The notes: a model not told the origin generated them from the sequence alone. DNA of 64,000 nucleotides from Doris montereyensis (GCA_037039925.1 JAXRKP010000134.1:407799-471798), one strand, 5' to 3'. Numbered from the stretch's first letter, positions 36,062 through 60,247 are shown. Numbers and translations: made by a program.

Positions 36062-38380
36062 TAAGATGTTTTAGGTGTTTGACTCTGAATGAAAGACAAC
36101 CTTTGAATAAAAACATCATCAGAGTAACCATTTCAACACTATCATTTATTTATGAAGGCCCCATGTTTTCACATAAAATCACAAGTATAAAAAGATGTTG
36201 ATTATTAAATTTTGAAACCTGGAAATATTTCAGTCATTATCATGTGTAAATATTACATAAGAATAGATTCTGAAATCAGGTATAAATTTTCATGCAAAAT
36301 GAGATGAATCCTCTGTGCTAGTTTCTTTTGTGGAGAAATAATTTGCAAAATATTGAGGATAGAAGAAATAAAATTGAATGCCAGTATCACCTACAAACTT
36401 GTAAAGTTGCGTTACAGTAGTAGACAATTCAATTCCAAGATGGCAAACTTCTAATTCTTCTTGTTTCCTCGTCTTTGAGAGTATCATATTCATTCATCTA
36501 GCCCGCCATTTTGGCGAGGTTATACCGGGTAATTAAAAAGTTACCGTCACGCCTACCTGCATAACCTCAGAACAGAATACTAATCCGATCTCATAATTGT
36601 ACTTGGTACCACTTGGGTGTAATATATAATTCTGAGGTGGTCGTTCTTTGTTCCCGAAAGACTCTGTTGCCAGACCACTAAGAGTAACACTATTTGGTGT
36701 GTAGGTTTTAAATAATCCCAAGATTGTTTTCATGCAAGGAATTTTTCTACAAGAAGTTACGTTTAACTGTTAAAAATTTCATTGTTTCCTCATGCTTGAG
36801 TAGAATTTTCGTTCACATGTCACCATTTTGAACAGGTTCTATAATTAAAAAGTTGAAATAGTACTGTTCACATCTACCTGTGTAATCTCAGTATCTGATA
36901 CTGATCCCATCTGATAATAATCATACTTGGCATTACCCGGGGTATAACATGCTTGTTATCAATAATACCCACAATTCGGCATTGGCCCATTAATGATTTC
37001 CATACCAGCCGTTTTTATACCTCTATGCTTGCCATTACCTGCTGTATTGGAAATGTTTTCAGAAATAGGAACTCATAGACTACCCAAGGTTCAACACAAG
37101 ATTATGGCGTAGGTACCCAAAAAAAGTAAGGCGGTGTAAAAAATTTGTAACTTTTAAAATTTATTATTAATTTTCTCTTCATGTGTTATCACAGTGTTCA
37201 AGAGATAAAATTTATTATTGCCATCAATAAAATTCGGCTATGTGTCTTTAGTTTGTCTGAGTGGGGATGAGTGAACGGGTGGAATTTACAAGCTAAAAAT
37301 CTTTTTGGGGTGGAGAAACCATTCACACAATATATAATAAACTATTTCTATCAACAAAAAAGACGTCAAACAATGAAAACAATGAATGGAAAACAATGAG
37401 CCGGTAAACTGATCGAAAACATTGCAGTCTATAATGTTCATAACTTGTAGTACTAGTAGTTGTGTAAGCGTGCAAAGAAAAAACACGTTAAGTCGAAGGC
37501 TTGCACTGCAGCAGTAAAAAATTCATTAAAAAATCAACCATTCATGCTAGAGAGCTCATTCCGGTGGGAAATGGAAGTTGAATAATAAGCCTAGTAAATG
37601 CTCCATATACCGCAATCGCATATATGTATACGTGATCTTTCTATAGTTATGGCCTTGCAACGTTTTTATCGCACATGAGCGACAATTGTACTACGGCGTT
37701 TGCAATACAGTAGTGTGATCGCACCCATGCGACAATGGTAGTCTATGAGTAAAAAGATAGGAAAGATAGTACTTAGTAGACCTAGCAGTATTCCCAACAC
37801 CCTGTTGGGAATAAAAAAAGTAATATTCACAGCAGGGTTGGGAATACCCACAGCTAGTATTGGAATTAGTCCAAACACGGATGGGAATAAGAAAAAGTAG
37901 TATTTTCAAAACGGTGTTGGAAAATAACAACAGCCTAGTTTGAATGTTGTTATTGCTTTTTGTTTAGAATCTATGTAGAATCTAGATCTAGAATCTAGAT
38001 CAGGCTTTGCTAGAGAATGAGAACTTATAAGTTGAAACTGAGAACTCAAAAATAAGAAAAGGGGAGGTCTATCTCTAACTCTGAAGTGAAGTCTTACTAT
38101 TGAGAACTGTACTAGATCTAGATCTAGTACTCTTAGTCTTGGTCAGATGAGGGATCTGAGTAGCGAGAGAGATCCATATTTAAACAAAACAGACCTTGAC
38201 ACGCTTAAGAAAAAAGTCACAAAATGTCAGATTATACACCTTTGTTTGCCTATATTAGGTAAATGATACTCACTGAGTTGCGAAAGTTAAATGTAAGGAT
38301 TTTCTAAACTCAACTCCAAACCATCACTTACACTCACTATACAATGTACATGGTAGAGTCTTTCTGTACTTTCGTTTCCG
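36062..38380. other. Spacer between the divergent TMEM243-like genes
   Basis: This 2.4-kb spacer lies between the start codons of the two head-to-head paralogues and should hold both promoters. No further gene is recognised. Bases 37794-37940 contain a small repeat with CCCTGTTGGGAATA and CAGCAGGGTTGGGAATA, related to 7393-7475. Confidence 0.5.
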
Positions 38381-38386
38381 CTATGA

Positions 38387-38460
38387 TCACATGATGCCGA
38401 AGTAAACTACAAAAATAGTCGTGAAAATCAATACGAAATTATAGGAGTCAGTCACATGAT
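38387..38460. promoter_or_regulatory. Two TCACATGAT motifs upstream of the plus-strand TMEM243-like gene
   Basis: TCACATGAT occurs at 38387-38395 and again at 38452-38460, 65 bp apart. The second lies 7 bases before the start codon. The motif resembles the M-box bound by MiT/TFE-type bHLH-zipper factors. Function is inference. Confidence 0.3.
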
Positions 38461-38467
38461 ATAAAAC

Positions 38468-49311
<10,844 letters not shown>

Positions 49312-50928
49312 GTCTAGTATAATCTTAAGTATGAGTAAAAAATGAACAAAGAACCTCATAAGAAGAAAACACTCAAGTGTAACAGGTAGCTGGTTGGACA
49401 TATACGTCCAACGCGACCGTAATGAGTTAATCTTAAGTGGACTATTTGTTGATTTAATGTTACCAAATGGAATTGTTATAACTTGATTGATTTAATCTTA
49501 TCAATTCCCGAGCAGGGATCACCTTCTGTATTGGAAAGGAATGATATTCTTTATGGCTTTTTATAATTTGTTTTGTAATTTTTGCGTCTGTAAGAGATTA
49601 CTGCACCTTGTTCCAGAAGATAAATGGTGACCCATTTTGTCTCTCAGTAGTCTCTGACCTCTCTTTATCATCTTTAATTTGTTTTTGTTTTTTTTATCAT
49701 CATCACCATTCGAAGGGTGCTTTTGCCTAGTGCAGTCAAATGTGTTTATAGTATTTTGATGTTTAAGAAAGAATTCAAAATTGCATATGTTGAGTTAAAA
49801 ATACATGTGGGCTTTTTTTTGCCTTGGGTAAGAAAATTTACTCTATTTGCTCATTTGCACAACATGGGTGACTCCTGTTGCATTGAGTGTAAGCCCAATG
49901 ATAGTTTATATTCCTTTGTCTAAAGAAATTGGAATTGCAGGCGCTACACCTTTCGGTGCCCTTGCGGACGATACTAACTCATTTTGTTGTTGTTGTAACA
50001 ATAAGGTATTGTGCTTAGTTTCTATAAGTTTAAATCAATCTCAGTGACTTTATTAAATTTGCAGCAAAGTTTTGTAAATGAGCAATGTCACCGCAAGAAA
50101 TGTAAACATACTTAATGAATAATTAGTTTCATACTACCGTTATCAGATATTATAACTTATTACAATTATAAACAGAAATAACATTCTGTTTATTACATAC
50201 AAAAATATTCTTGTAACTCAGAAAAGGTGAACACATCCACAACTGTATGGATTTTATTATACCCTTGATGTTGCTTACTCACTCTCTGTTTGCAAGATTG
50301 ATGGTTGAGTCTTTCTTACATATTACTGGCATATATATATATATACATGTACTGTTATGTTTCACCAACCAGCTACTGTTGTTTTTATAACTCTGGCATG
50401 TTACTGCAATTGCAGCCCTTTTGATCTCAACAAAATTTTTATTGTGATCAATCCTGGATGGTCATTAAATTTAGCAGTTCGAGCTCTCTTTAGCCCGTGA
50501 GGTGATTTTTAAAAACTTTTTATTCTAATGTTGCTACCACAGATTCCTTGTGGTCCATGTTTACTTAGGAATATCTTCACTGCTGTAGGAAGTATCAATG
50601 CATGTTGAACATTTTTTATTTTTCATTTGGGGTAGTAATTTTAGAATATCCAGTCGTGGTTTTGATAGTTCTTTTTCTGTTTATGGTGCTTATGCTTGAT
50701 TTCATTGTCAGCTGCCCGTTCATTGGCATGAATTTTTATTTAAAGAAAACTCAATTCAAACAATGTGTTTCAAATTTTGGAGTAATGGAGACCCTGTTCA
50801 AATTTGTGAACTTTTTTTCCCTGAGTGTGTCATATTACTAATAATCATAGACTTTCATCTTCTTAAAACATTGAGTACGTGTTGCTTTCCATAAATAAAA
50901 TTGTTCTTCTTACTTGAAATAATAGTGT

Positions 50929-50930
<2 letters not shown>
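49312..50930. other. Probable 3' UTR and downstream flank of the plus-strand TMEM243-like gene
   Basis: No gene was recognised. A candidate AATAAA poly(A) signal occurs at 50894-50899; nearer signals may also be used. Confidence 0.4.
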
Positions 50931-50934
<4 letters not shown>

Positions 50935-50998
<64 letters not shown>

Positions 50999-51011
50999 TA
51001 TATATATATAT
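50935..51011. repeat. (TA)n microsatellite
   Basis: About 75 bp of TA repeats with one AAATA interruption. Confidence 0.97.
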
Positions 51012-51019
51012 GTGCTTAT

Positions 51020-52110
51020 GTTATATGGTACTAAGGGGGTGGGGGGGGTGTAATTTGTTTAGAATTTTCAAAATCATTTGGATAAGATCACTAAAGGCTC
51101 AAAGTGTCAGAAAATTGTTATGGTTGTATGTGCAATAAACCTGGATCACTCTTAACTTTTAAATGCTTTTGGAGATACTTATTGAGTATATCAATTAATT
51201 TAGTAAGAAGAAAAAACTTTCCCTTTTAATTCACCTACCATATATACATAAGAGTATAAGTTAGTGAAAAGGTTGTTCTGTTGCATTTAAATGTTGTTGT
51301 TTTACAAAAAAATCTTTCGGATATAATTTGCTTTAAAGATACAATTATTAAAATTTTCTTTATAGTTTTGTTATTTTCATATTGTATGCCTTATTGGTAA
51401 TGGTTCTGTGCCATTTCTCTCTCTTGTTATTAATTTATTTAATTATTTATTTAATTATTATTAATTAATTTAATTGCATCGCAAAAACAATGATCATATG
51501 TATTTATGGTTTTGGGCAATGAATATTCAGTGGTATTCCTTGTTCTTTTTAAAATTTTTTATTATTTCTGTTATTCAAGTTTAAAATTGATTTACATTAA
51601 AGTTGTACATTATTTGCTTCATTGTTTTCATCCTGGTTTATAATGTTTTTAATTAAAAACAAAATTCCATAAAATTTATGTTTTGTTTATGGTGAAAGTG
51701 TTTGTTGAATGTTAAGCTTGTTTTGGGTTGTTGCTTGTTTAAATACATATTTTGTCCTTAAGTCTGGAACACTAAGGGCACTAAGGTGGATAATTATTCA
51801 TTTACTCCTCATTGATGTCTCCTTGTGCCTATTTTCTGCTTGTCAGGAAGTGTATTCAAATACAATGTAATTCTCCGAATTAAGATCTTCTTTTTGTACA
51901 GTGGCGTCATGTTTTGTCTTGAAAAGATCTACACTTTTTGTGTATGAACTGCCCTCTTTGTTTGTTTATGTCGCATTTTGATAATGCAGTATTTACATGT
52001 GTTCTCTAATTAAGGAAATAAGAACACAAGTGATTTATAAACAAAATACGTGATATTGTTGCTCATGGTTTGAAATTAACCCTTGCCAGTTGAACAATTG
52101 TCACTTGCAA
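51020..52110. other. Non-coding stretch, nothing recognised
   Basis: Very AT-rich DNA including TTAATTATTTA repeats near 51430. No gene was seen. Confidence 0.4.
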
Positions 52111-52119
52111 TATTAACCC

Positions 52120-52320
52120 ATTTAATTTCATATTTTAGCTGTTATTGATTTCTTAATTTCATATTTTAGCTGTTATTGATTTCTTAATTTCATATTTTAG
52201 CTGTTATTGATTTCTTAATTTCATATTTTAGCTGTTATTGATTTCTTAATTTCATATTTTAGCTGTTATTGATTTCTTAATTTCATATTTTAGCTGTTAT
52301 TGATTTCTTAATTTCATATA
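52120..52320. repeat. Tandem array, 31-bp unit, about six copies
   Basis: Near-identical units combine TTTAGCTGTTATTGATTTC and TTAATTTCATAT. The lack of divergence points to recent expansion. Confidence 0.95.
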
Positions 52321-52329
52321 AATGAAATA

Positions 52330-53180
52330 TACGTACTGTTGCCTTGAAACACTTGTCATGCACTGTTAGTTAAATCTTTTTGTTTTGATAGCTTTCTATT
52401 ATGAGAAAAAGAATGTGGCTTTATCCCAAAGACTACTGCATTATCAACATTTCTGAAGCATTTGTAGATCCCCTCTTTAGTTGCAGGGTAGCGATATGAC
52501 TGACATATTTATATTTTCTATACTATCTCATTTTGGCTGGAGGCAAATACGTGAAATGCCACCCAAAGCTATCATAGGAGTGCTCAAAGATAATAACATA
52601 TATACCTTTTTGACATGCTTTGTAAGTTTGTAAAGAATTTGTAATATTCTTCTGCATTAAAGAATTGAAGTGTTAGATTTTGATTTTAGACTGATGGTAA
52701 ATTTAAATTATTAATGTAGCCAACCTGGTAGACAAATGTAATTTTGAAAATATTTTCTAAAGTGATATTTATACTTAAGGCTAATATGTGTGCGCAAGGG
52801 GTATACTAAAAAATTCAGTACGAAATAAGAAAAAAATTGCATGAAATGACGGTTGATTGAGACTGCCGTGAGAAAATGTTCAAATCTCCACAAGCTTTGT
52901 GAATTATATCATTATTTCAAGGTACAGTGTGTATGCCATTGCATTTTACAAAGATAGAAGAAGGATGAGGCATTTGTATCTGAGTCATCATCATAATATG
53001 ACATCAGTTGCATATCAAAAGAATGAAAGCAAAAGTGTTGTGTGTGGTAATTGCTCACATCTTATAATTCTTTTTCTTTTGTTTACCTTTCAGTCAGTCA
53101 ATACAAAAAAAAATAGGAAAGCAAAAGACGACCTGATGCTACTATGTAGTACATGTATACACTTATATATTATCAGTCCA
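52330..53180. other. Non-coding stretch, nothing recognised
   Basis: No gene was recognised between the 31-bp array and a SINE. Confidence 0.4.
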
Positions 53181-53186
53181 ATCTTT

Positions 53187-53491
53187 AAGGGGGACTCAGC
53201 AGTCCAGAGGCAAGTTGTTGGCTTCTTAACCAAAAGGTTGTGGGTTCGAGCCCCGTCAAACGTTAGAAAATGTTTGTAGATTTTTTAGAGCAAAATCCAG
53301 GTAGGTTGGTCAACATCTAGTCCTATCGAAGACGGAATCTAAAAAAGGGGGTCCTGTGTGCAGATCACAACACTGTGCTAATTAAAGGTCCCATGGCTGG
53401 TTGCAGGGTAGTCCGGGCAATATTAAAAATCCTACCAAAAGCCCCGAAATAACTTAAGTCGTGGATGTTGGTAAATCAAATCGAATCAAAA
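53187..53491 (+). mobile_element. SINE family B, full copy
   Basis: The head is GGGGGACTCAGCAGTCCAGA with B-box-like GTGGGTTCGAGCCCCG. The body has GTGTGCAGATCACAACAC and GTCCGGGCAATATTAAAAAT, and the tail is AAATCAAATCGAATCAAA. Confidence 0.9.
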
Positions 53492-53499
53492 ATCAATTT

Positions 53500-54425
53500 A
53501 AATCCTTGCATAGGTGCGTTTCAAAAGAATAAATCATTCAAATCAAATCATTAGAAGAACAAAAGAGTTTCAGTTTCATAGTACATTGTAAATCAGTTAA
53601 AATCACACTTACAATAATTACATGTGCTGACATCGTTTGTCTTTCATACTTTCTCATACTTAAATTTATATCATTTTTATATATCTTGTTGTGCTTTGCT
53701 GTGACTTTGAAAAGCAAAACTTGTTATTATTTTTTTAATATATGTTTGTCAAAGATTACAATCAATGAATAAAAAAACAAATTGATTTTCTTAAAAGCTG
53801 ATGTTGCTTCTTAACATTATTTCTTTAAACTGAAGTGGAAAAAAAGATGCGTCCAAAATAGAATAGATAGATAGATAAACAAAACAAAAAATTGAGTGAT
53901 AAATAAAGAAATAAAATGAAGGCATGAATCATTTCTCCTCCCCCCCCCACCTTTGGGGTGGTGGGGGCTGTCGGGGGTGTCGGTTGTAAGTCATCTATTG
54001 TAGGTACAAGAAAATGAAAAGTAAATGAAAATTAAGTTGTATTATTAACAAAGTATGTGTTGTGGTTCACTTTGGCAGCCATTTTGAGTTTCATTTTGTG
54101 CAGGAGATCTGTTTACAACTACCACTGGTTCACCTATCTTGATAGAAATGACTATTTGTACGTATTAGTTTGGCACCAAAATCCCTAGTTCAGCTGGTTG
54201 CATCTCAATCTCATCATGTAGCCTACTCAACAAATGAGATCCACAGTAGCTTTTAGATTTTGCATTTCTCAAAACAATCTTTATAATATTCATAAGCTGA
54301 ACATATTTCTTAGATTTCATCGTGCAGACATCAGTGAATGACAATAATGCACATTATGTTATTGTTATGCGTCATTTTAATTTTAATGAAATGCAATTTA
54401 ACTTTTCCGGTCTTAATTTCTCAAT
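53500..54425. other. Non-coding stretch, nothing recognised
   Basis: No gene was seen. A short CCCCCCC/GGGGTGGTGGGGG inverted patch lies near 53940. Confidence 0.4.
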
Positions 54426-54428
54426 AGT

Positions 54429-54497
54429 CAATAAACTGTATGAATAAAACATTAACCTACAATTTGTAGGTTAATGTTTTATTCATACAGTTTATTG
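54429..54497. repeat. Perfect 34-bp inverted repeat with 1-base centre
   Basis: Two exact 34-base arms (outer ends CAATAAACTG and CAGTTTATTG) meet at a single T at 54463. The palindrome sits about 35 bp before the 63-bp satellite. Confidence 0.97.
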
Positions 54498-54529
54498 TAG
54501 TACAAACAAAAGGGTCAAGAATACTCACA

Positions 54530-55225
54530 TTCACAATACAAATAACACTAGCTGTATGATTATTGATTTAGACTGAACCTAGAAATAGAATACTTACAAT
54601 ACAAATAACGCTAGCTGAATGATTATTGATTTAGAATGAACCTAGAAGTAGAATACTTACAATACAAATAACGCTAGCTGAATGATTATTGATTTAGACT
54701 GAACCTAGAAGTAGAATACTCACAATACAAATAACGCTAGCTGAATGATTATCGATTTAGACTGAACCTAGAAGTAGAATACTTAAAATACAAATAACGC
54801 TAGCTGAATGATTATTGATTTAGACTGAACCTAGAAGTAGAATACTCACAATACAAATAACGCTAGCTGAATGATTATCGATTTAGACTGAACCTAGAAG
54901 TAGAATACTTAAAATACAAATAACGCTAGCTGAATGATTATTGATTTAGACTGAACCTAGAAGTAGAATACTTACAATACAAATAACGCTAGCTGAATGA
55001 TTATTGATTTAGACTGAACCTGAAAGTAGAATACTCACAATACAAATAACGCTAGCTGAATGATTATTGATTTAGACTGAACCTAGAAGTAGAATACTTA
55101 AAATACAAATAACGCTAGCTGAATGATTATTGATTTAGACTGAACCTAGAAGTAGAATACTTAAAATACAAATAACGCTAGCTGAATGATTATTGATTTA
55201 GACTGAACCTAAAAGTAGAAGTAGA
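54530..55225. repeat. Tandem array, 63-bp unit, about 11 copies
   Basis: ACAAATAAC begins at 54538, 54601, 54664 and so on, giving a 63-bp period. Units contain GCTAGCTGAATGATTAT and TTTAGACTGAACCTAGAAG. The most 5' unit is the most diverged, and alternating variants (CTCAC, CTTAA, CTTAC) suggest some higher-order duplication. Confidence 0.96.
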
Positions 55226-55229
55226 ACAC

Positions 55230-56125
55230 TCAGCAACTTGCATTACCTGGCAAGTGAAAAGTAATTTTTGTTTTGTTTTGTTTGATCCTTTTTCTTCCAT
55301 TCTCAGAGTATGTGAATTTCTCTGTGTTCTGTCATTAAACTTTTACTTTAAATTTGAGGAATGCATGAAGGAAGAGAATCAGTTACAAGCTAGCATAATG
55401 TTTTGAAAATGAGTTTTCATGCCATAAAACAGTGACTTGATGATACAGACAAATAATACTTACTTAAAATTTTAATGTAAGGACTGATTAAACAGATCTG
55501 TTAGCAAATAGGTCTGTTAGATTTGATTATTTTGGGGGACACGAATTCAAAACTCAATACAGTTCAAATACAAATATCAAGAGGTTTGAAGTTTGGACCA
55601 AAATTCGATCTCTCAATTGATTTGGCTTCTCAGGTCGCTGTGGTTTATATTTTTGACTTCAAATTTAGCATAATTACCGATGACCAAATGACAGCCCTTT
55701 CCTATGCATGTTCAAGCATTGTTTGATTTTGACCCTAAAAGTTGCCATAACCATATATAGAAAATACATGTACATTGTTTAATCGCTATGGAGACTGCTG
55801 GAAAACGCCCTGTACCAGGGACAATGCGCTTAGTCTCATTGGCAGTAAAACACTTAGTTAAACTTAATTGGAACTTGAACTTGATGGTTTGATCGTGTCA
55901 GTATTCTTACTTTAAACTTTGTTCTTTCATTACTATAATATATACTATGTGTCTCAGCTACCTCAGTCATCTCAAAGTTTAAAGTTCAAAGCAGTCATTT
56001 GCAATATGTATCGTGCCCATCCCTGCAGATTTGTTTTTTACAATTTCATTCCTTTCTATCTTCACTCACACTACATGTCATTGGTAGATTCTCAATAGTC
56101 TTGTGAAATTTTAATGATCGCTAAT
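55230..56125. other. Non-coding stretch, nothing recognised
   Basis: No gene was recognised between the satellite and a LINE fragment. Confidence 0.4.
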
Positions 56126-56129
56126 ATCT

Positions 56130-57030
56130 ATTATTTCGGCATGGAGTGTGTTCCTTTCCCTGATTGTTCTTGGAAAAAACCCCACTCATTTTGCATACGT
56201 CTGTTCTGCACATTGGGGTTTGCAAATCTATTTATGTCATAATTTCTGATGTTGTACAATCTGCTGTTTAGTTTGGTGTAATATTGCTCGTTTTCATTTG
56301 CATTTGGACCGTACCGATTTACATATTTCCAAAGAGGGTTCGTTATTCTCCCTTTTGGGTTCCCATCTGTCTGTTTCCAACATTTCAGCGACATATTTGT
56401 CACGATCTTTTCGTTATTCTCCCTTTTGGGTTCCCATCCGTGTGTGGTTCCAATATTTCAGCGACATATTTGTCACCATCTTTTCGCAATTCTTCAAGAA
56501 CGCTTCTACTTGAGGTTTTTGAATGCGTCCAAATTATGTTGGTAATTGCATTCATGCCATTTTGCCATGTTGTATCGCCTTTGATGTTGTCGCATGAGGC
56601 GTTTGATTCCTGAGGTTATCCATGGTAAATGCGATTTTGTGCTAAAACAAATTTTTGGAATGTGATTGTTTATTGATTCTATGATACACAAAGTTTCAGT
56701 TTCTTTCAACGTCATTCTCTGTCACGTGGTTTTCAAATGTTTCAAAGTTAGAATCCTTTGAGTATTGCAAGACTAATATTGGAGCTTTTCGTTGATTGTT
56801 TAGTTCTGATAAGATGATGTTATTATGGTCACTCATTCCAGAGATGAATGATTTGTCGTTTTTATAAGATCAAGGTTTGCAATGAAAATGATAATCGAGT
56901 GTATTGCTTCCCCATGTTGGTTCCATAACGACCTGAGTGAGATTCAACTCTTTTACGATTTTACTCTGATTTATCACCTTGTTGATTCCATTCTTGTTTT
57001 ACTCGGTATTTGCTGATATGCGGTCTATGT
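56130..57030 (-). pseudogene. Fragment of a second LINE: endonuclease end and linker
   Basis: The minus strand reads NLTQVVMEPTWGSNTLDYHF (about 56885-56945) and then MSDHNNIILSELN (about 56800-56840). The SDH triad is the C-terminal signature of LINE apurinic-type endonucleases. Next come PWITSGIKRLMRQ (near 56600) and NPLWKYVNR (near 56330), typical of the linker before the reverse transcriptase in Jockey/CR1-like elements. The RT itself is absent. Several frame changes occur. A 71-72-bp tandem duplication (about 56340-56485) lies within the linker. This is a different LINE type from the element at the window start. Confidence 0.75.
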
Positions 57031-57039
57031 TATGTTTTT

Positions 57040-58850
57040 TTAAATCTCCCAGAGGAGCAATCTATTATAATACATGTTGTAGTCTTTCCAGTTCCCAAAG
57101 AAACTGGCAGGATTCACATTCACATTCGTGTAGGAGAATGAAAAATAACAATTGCTCTAAATATTACATTTTGTTTTAATTTCAGAATCATGTTCTTTGA
57201 TTTCAAAAACCTTGTGAGTCTTCCAAAGCTCATGATTCAATAATAAAAAAGGTAGATTATTATCAGATGTTGCTTGACTTTCGCAGATTGTTTCCACTGG
57301 GGCATATTAATTAATATGATCCATATAACGGATTAAAGGGATATAACTCAATGTTGCATAGAAAAATGTTTAGATGTAGGGTTTATTCAATAAAAAATAA
57401 AGAACTCAAAGTTTTGGACAATGATATGAAAACTAATATATTCAAGCATTTAAGCATCGTCACATCAACATTCACAAATGTAACATGTTTTCATATGGTT
57501 GAAGCTGGGCATAAAATGCAAGTGAGGGCTTAGAAACATTACATTGATTGCTGATTCTTTTGAGACTTTACAAAATATTAAGAGACAGTATAGGGCGCTT
57601 GGATTATTGATGAATCAAACAAACAAGGAATAAATGTAAAATTGTGCTCATGACGTCATGCACTGATATAAGTCAGTGCTGACGAGAGCAAAATAAAATT
57701 GTCAACACTATCAATCATAAGGAAAGCATATTATTATGATACATGTAATATAGTACTGCAAGTCACATTTTGTTTTGTCTACAGAACAAATAAAAACAAC
57801 AAGCGCACACATGTTTTGACTCTCAATAGAACATTAACAAACGCTATCATTGTTAAGTACTTAGAACAGCAAGTTAATACCTCTTTATTTTTTTGGGTGT
57901 GTCTAAAGAACAGATCAAATGTGTGCAAATAGTGTGAATTCTAATGTTTAACAAAAGAAGAAAAAAAAAAAAAGAAAGAAAATCTTTTTCAGGAGGAATA
58001 GCAAAATTTACGAACCTTGACAAAGGTAGGTAATCTTCAAATTTGTGATAAAAACTTGGCAAGGCGAAACCTACAAAAAGCTACCCACTTATCAGCCTAA
58101 AGTTAAAGATAATATTTGAGTTTCATCGTAGTCTTTCTTCTTGGTTAGATATTTAACTTTTTGTTTTATTTCGCCAGAAAAGGAAACAGATCATGAAAGA
58201 TCAGATCACTCTTAAGGCAATTTATGATTTAAACCGAATACATGTAAAACTTTTGTTCAGATTTTGTTTAATCATTATGAAGTTCACTACATACACAATA
58301 TACGATATAATTATCTTGTCTTTCACTCTAAGGGGAAGGCCTGATAACAGGGATTGCTTTTGCTGGAAAAAAGATATAGATGCAAAAGGGCAAACATTTG
58401 ACATCAAACCTCGGCGATTGTTTTCTTCACATGTAAGGTACGCACACACACAATCCCTTGACATAATATATGTATATACGCTCAAATCCTATGGTGAAAT
58501 GCCTCAAGGTTGGTAAACATGAACATAAAAATGTAAACACACACACGCTACACACAGTTTCACTGTATTTAAATACATGTACTGGTATACATACATACTA
58601 TTGGTGAGTATGGTACTCGATACATTTAAAATTACATGTATTTATTAAGTTTATAAACATGTATCCAAGTTGATCTATAACAAAGATTCAGGTCAAACGA
58701 TTAAAAAAAAAGAAGAGAATTTACCTGTTGACTTTGTTGATGAGTCAAGCGTTTATATTTGAATCTAAAGGTGAGTAGGGTATTTTTTTAAAGTTTATTT
58801 TTCCATCTTTAAGAAATGTTTTATTATGAAAACATGTTTTGATTGTTTAT
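57040..58850. other. Non-coding stretch, nothing recognised
   Basis: Short open frames (57699-57932, 58193-58516) have no recognisable domains or splice context. No gene is called. Confidence 0.4.
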
Positions 58851-58858
58851 CTAATCTA

Positions 58859-59455
58859 TGAATGTTTAATCTATATGGACAGTCTCATGAATGTTTAATC
58901 TATATGGACAGTATCATGAATGTTTAATCTATATGGACAGTCTCATGAATGTTTAATCTATGGACAGTATCATGAATGTTTAATCTATATGGACAGTCTC
59001 ATGAATGTTTAATCTATATGGACAGTCTCATGAATGTTTAATCTATATGGACAGTATCATGAATGTTTAATCTATATGGACAGTCTCATGAATGTTTAAT
59101 CTATATGGACAGTCTCATGAATGTTTAATCTATATGGACAGTCTCATGAATGTTTAATCTATATGGACAGTCTCATGAATGTTTAATCTATATGGACAGT
59201 CTCAATGTTTAATCTATATGGACAGTCTCATGAATGTTTAATCTATATGGACAGTCTCATGAATGTTTAATCTATATGGACAGTCTCATGAATGTTTAAT
59301 CTATGGACAGACAGAATGTTTAATCTATATGGACAGTATCATGAATGTTTAATCTATATGGACAGTCTCATGAATGTTTAATCTATATGGACAGTCTCAT
59401 GAATGTTTAATCTATATGGACAGTATCATGAATGTTTAATCTATATGGGTAGTCA
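58859..59455. repeat. Tandem array, 29-bp unit, about 20 copies
   Basis: The unit is built from TGAATGTTTAATCTATATGG and ACAGTCTCA. Variants have ACAGTATCA or lack the TATA or CATGA bases. High identity points to recent expansion. Confidence 0.97.
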
Positions 59456-59459
59456 CAAT

Positions 59460-60185
59460 GTTCCTCAGGTGCTAGACAATAATGGTAGATCTAGATTTAG
59501 TAAAACAAGAAGTCTACGATTCATTCATAAATATTCAAAATTCATTTTACTGTAAATTCTTCTGCCGCACCAACGTTGATCTTAACTAATTGTTAAGATT
59601 CCTCTACAGTAGAAAATCAAAGAAACAAACAAATAAACAAACAAAATAAAAAATAAAAGAATAAAAGAAAAATAAAGTAGAAAAAAGTAAGTTTTCATTT
59701 ATCTAAACAAAAAGTAGTATCAAGTGGCATAGTAAACCGTTCTAAAGGAATTTAAACCACAACATACGCATACAATGTGTTATAACTCGATTACTATGCT
59801 TTAACTTTACATGACACATGTAATCTTTTTGGGGGAAAAGGAAATTATCTCATTTTCTGATGAAAGCATTGATGAAGATATTGAATGAACTAGAAAAATA
59901 GACTAGCACTGAACTAGCAGTTGTGATTCGAAGGTACTCTATCCACTGTAATTTGCATCGCATTTCAAGTTGGAAACAAGCAGATTAAAAACAATGGCTG
60001 AACAAATGGGCAAATACCTAATGTTTTGGAATAGGGAATGACTATGAAAATAAAACATTTCAACAGAACGTGAATTTATCTCCATAAAACCAAAAAAAAC
60101 AAAATTATGAAAAAAAACCCCGAACACACTTCATAACCACCTCATACCACCACTCCCACCAATAAACAACAAAACAACAGAACAC
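59460..60185. other. Non-coding stretch, nothing recognised
   Basis: AT-rich DNA, with an AAACAAAC/AAATAAA-rich patch near 59620-59680. No gene was recognised. Confidence 0.4.
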
Positions 60186-60187
60186 CT

Positions 60188-60202
60188 ACATATACACACA
60201 TA

Positions 60203-60246
<44 letters not shown>
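60188..60246. repeat. (CA)n microsatellite
   Basis: About 58 bp of CA repeats, starting with CATA variants. Confidence 0.97.

Positions 60247-60247
<1 letters not shown>

Noticed and set aside
37666..37930. Two overlapping minus-strand frames with hydrophobic stretches
   Set aside because: They cover a small non-coding repeat (TTGGGAATA blocks) also found near 7393, with no membrane-protein family features.
54530..55225. CRISPR-like direct repeats (also 58859-59455)
   Set aside because: There are no unique spacers, the repeats are head-to-tail units, and the context is eukaryotic.
58193..58516. A 107-residue plus-strand frame
   Set aside because: It overlaps an open frame on the opposite strand, and I recognise no domain and no splice context.
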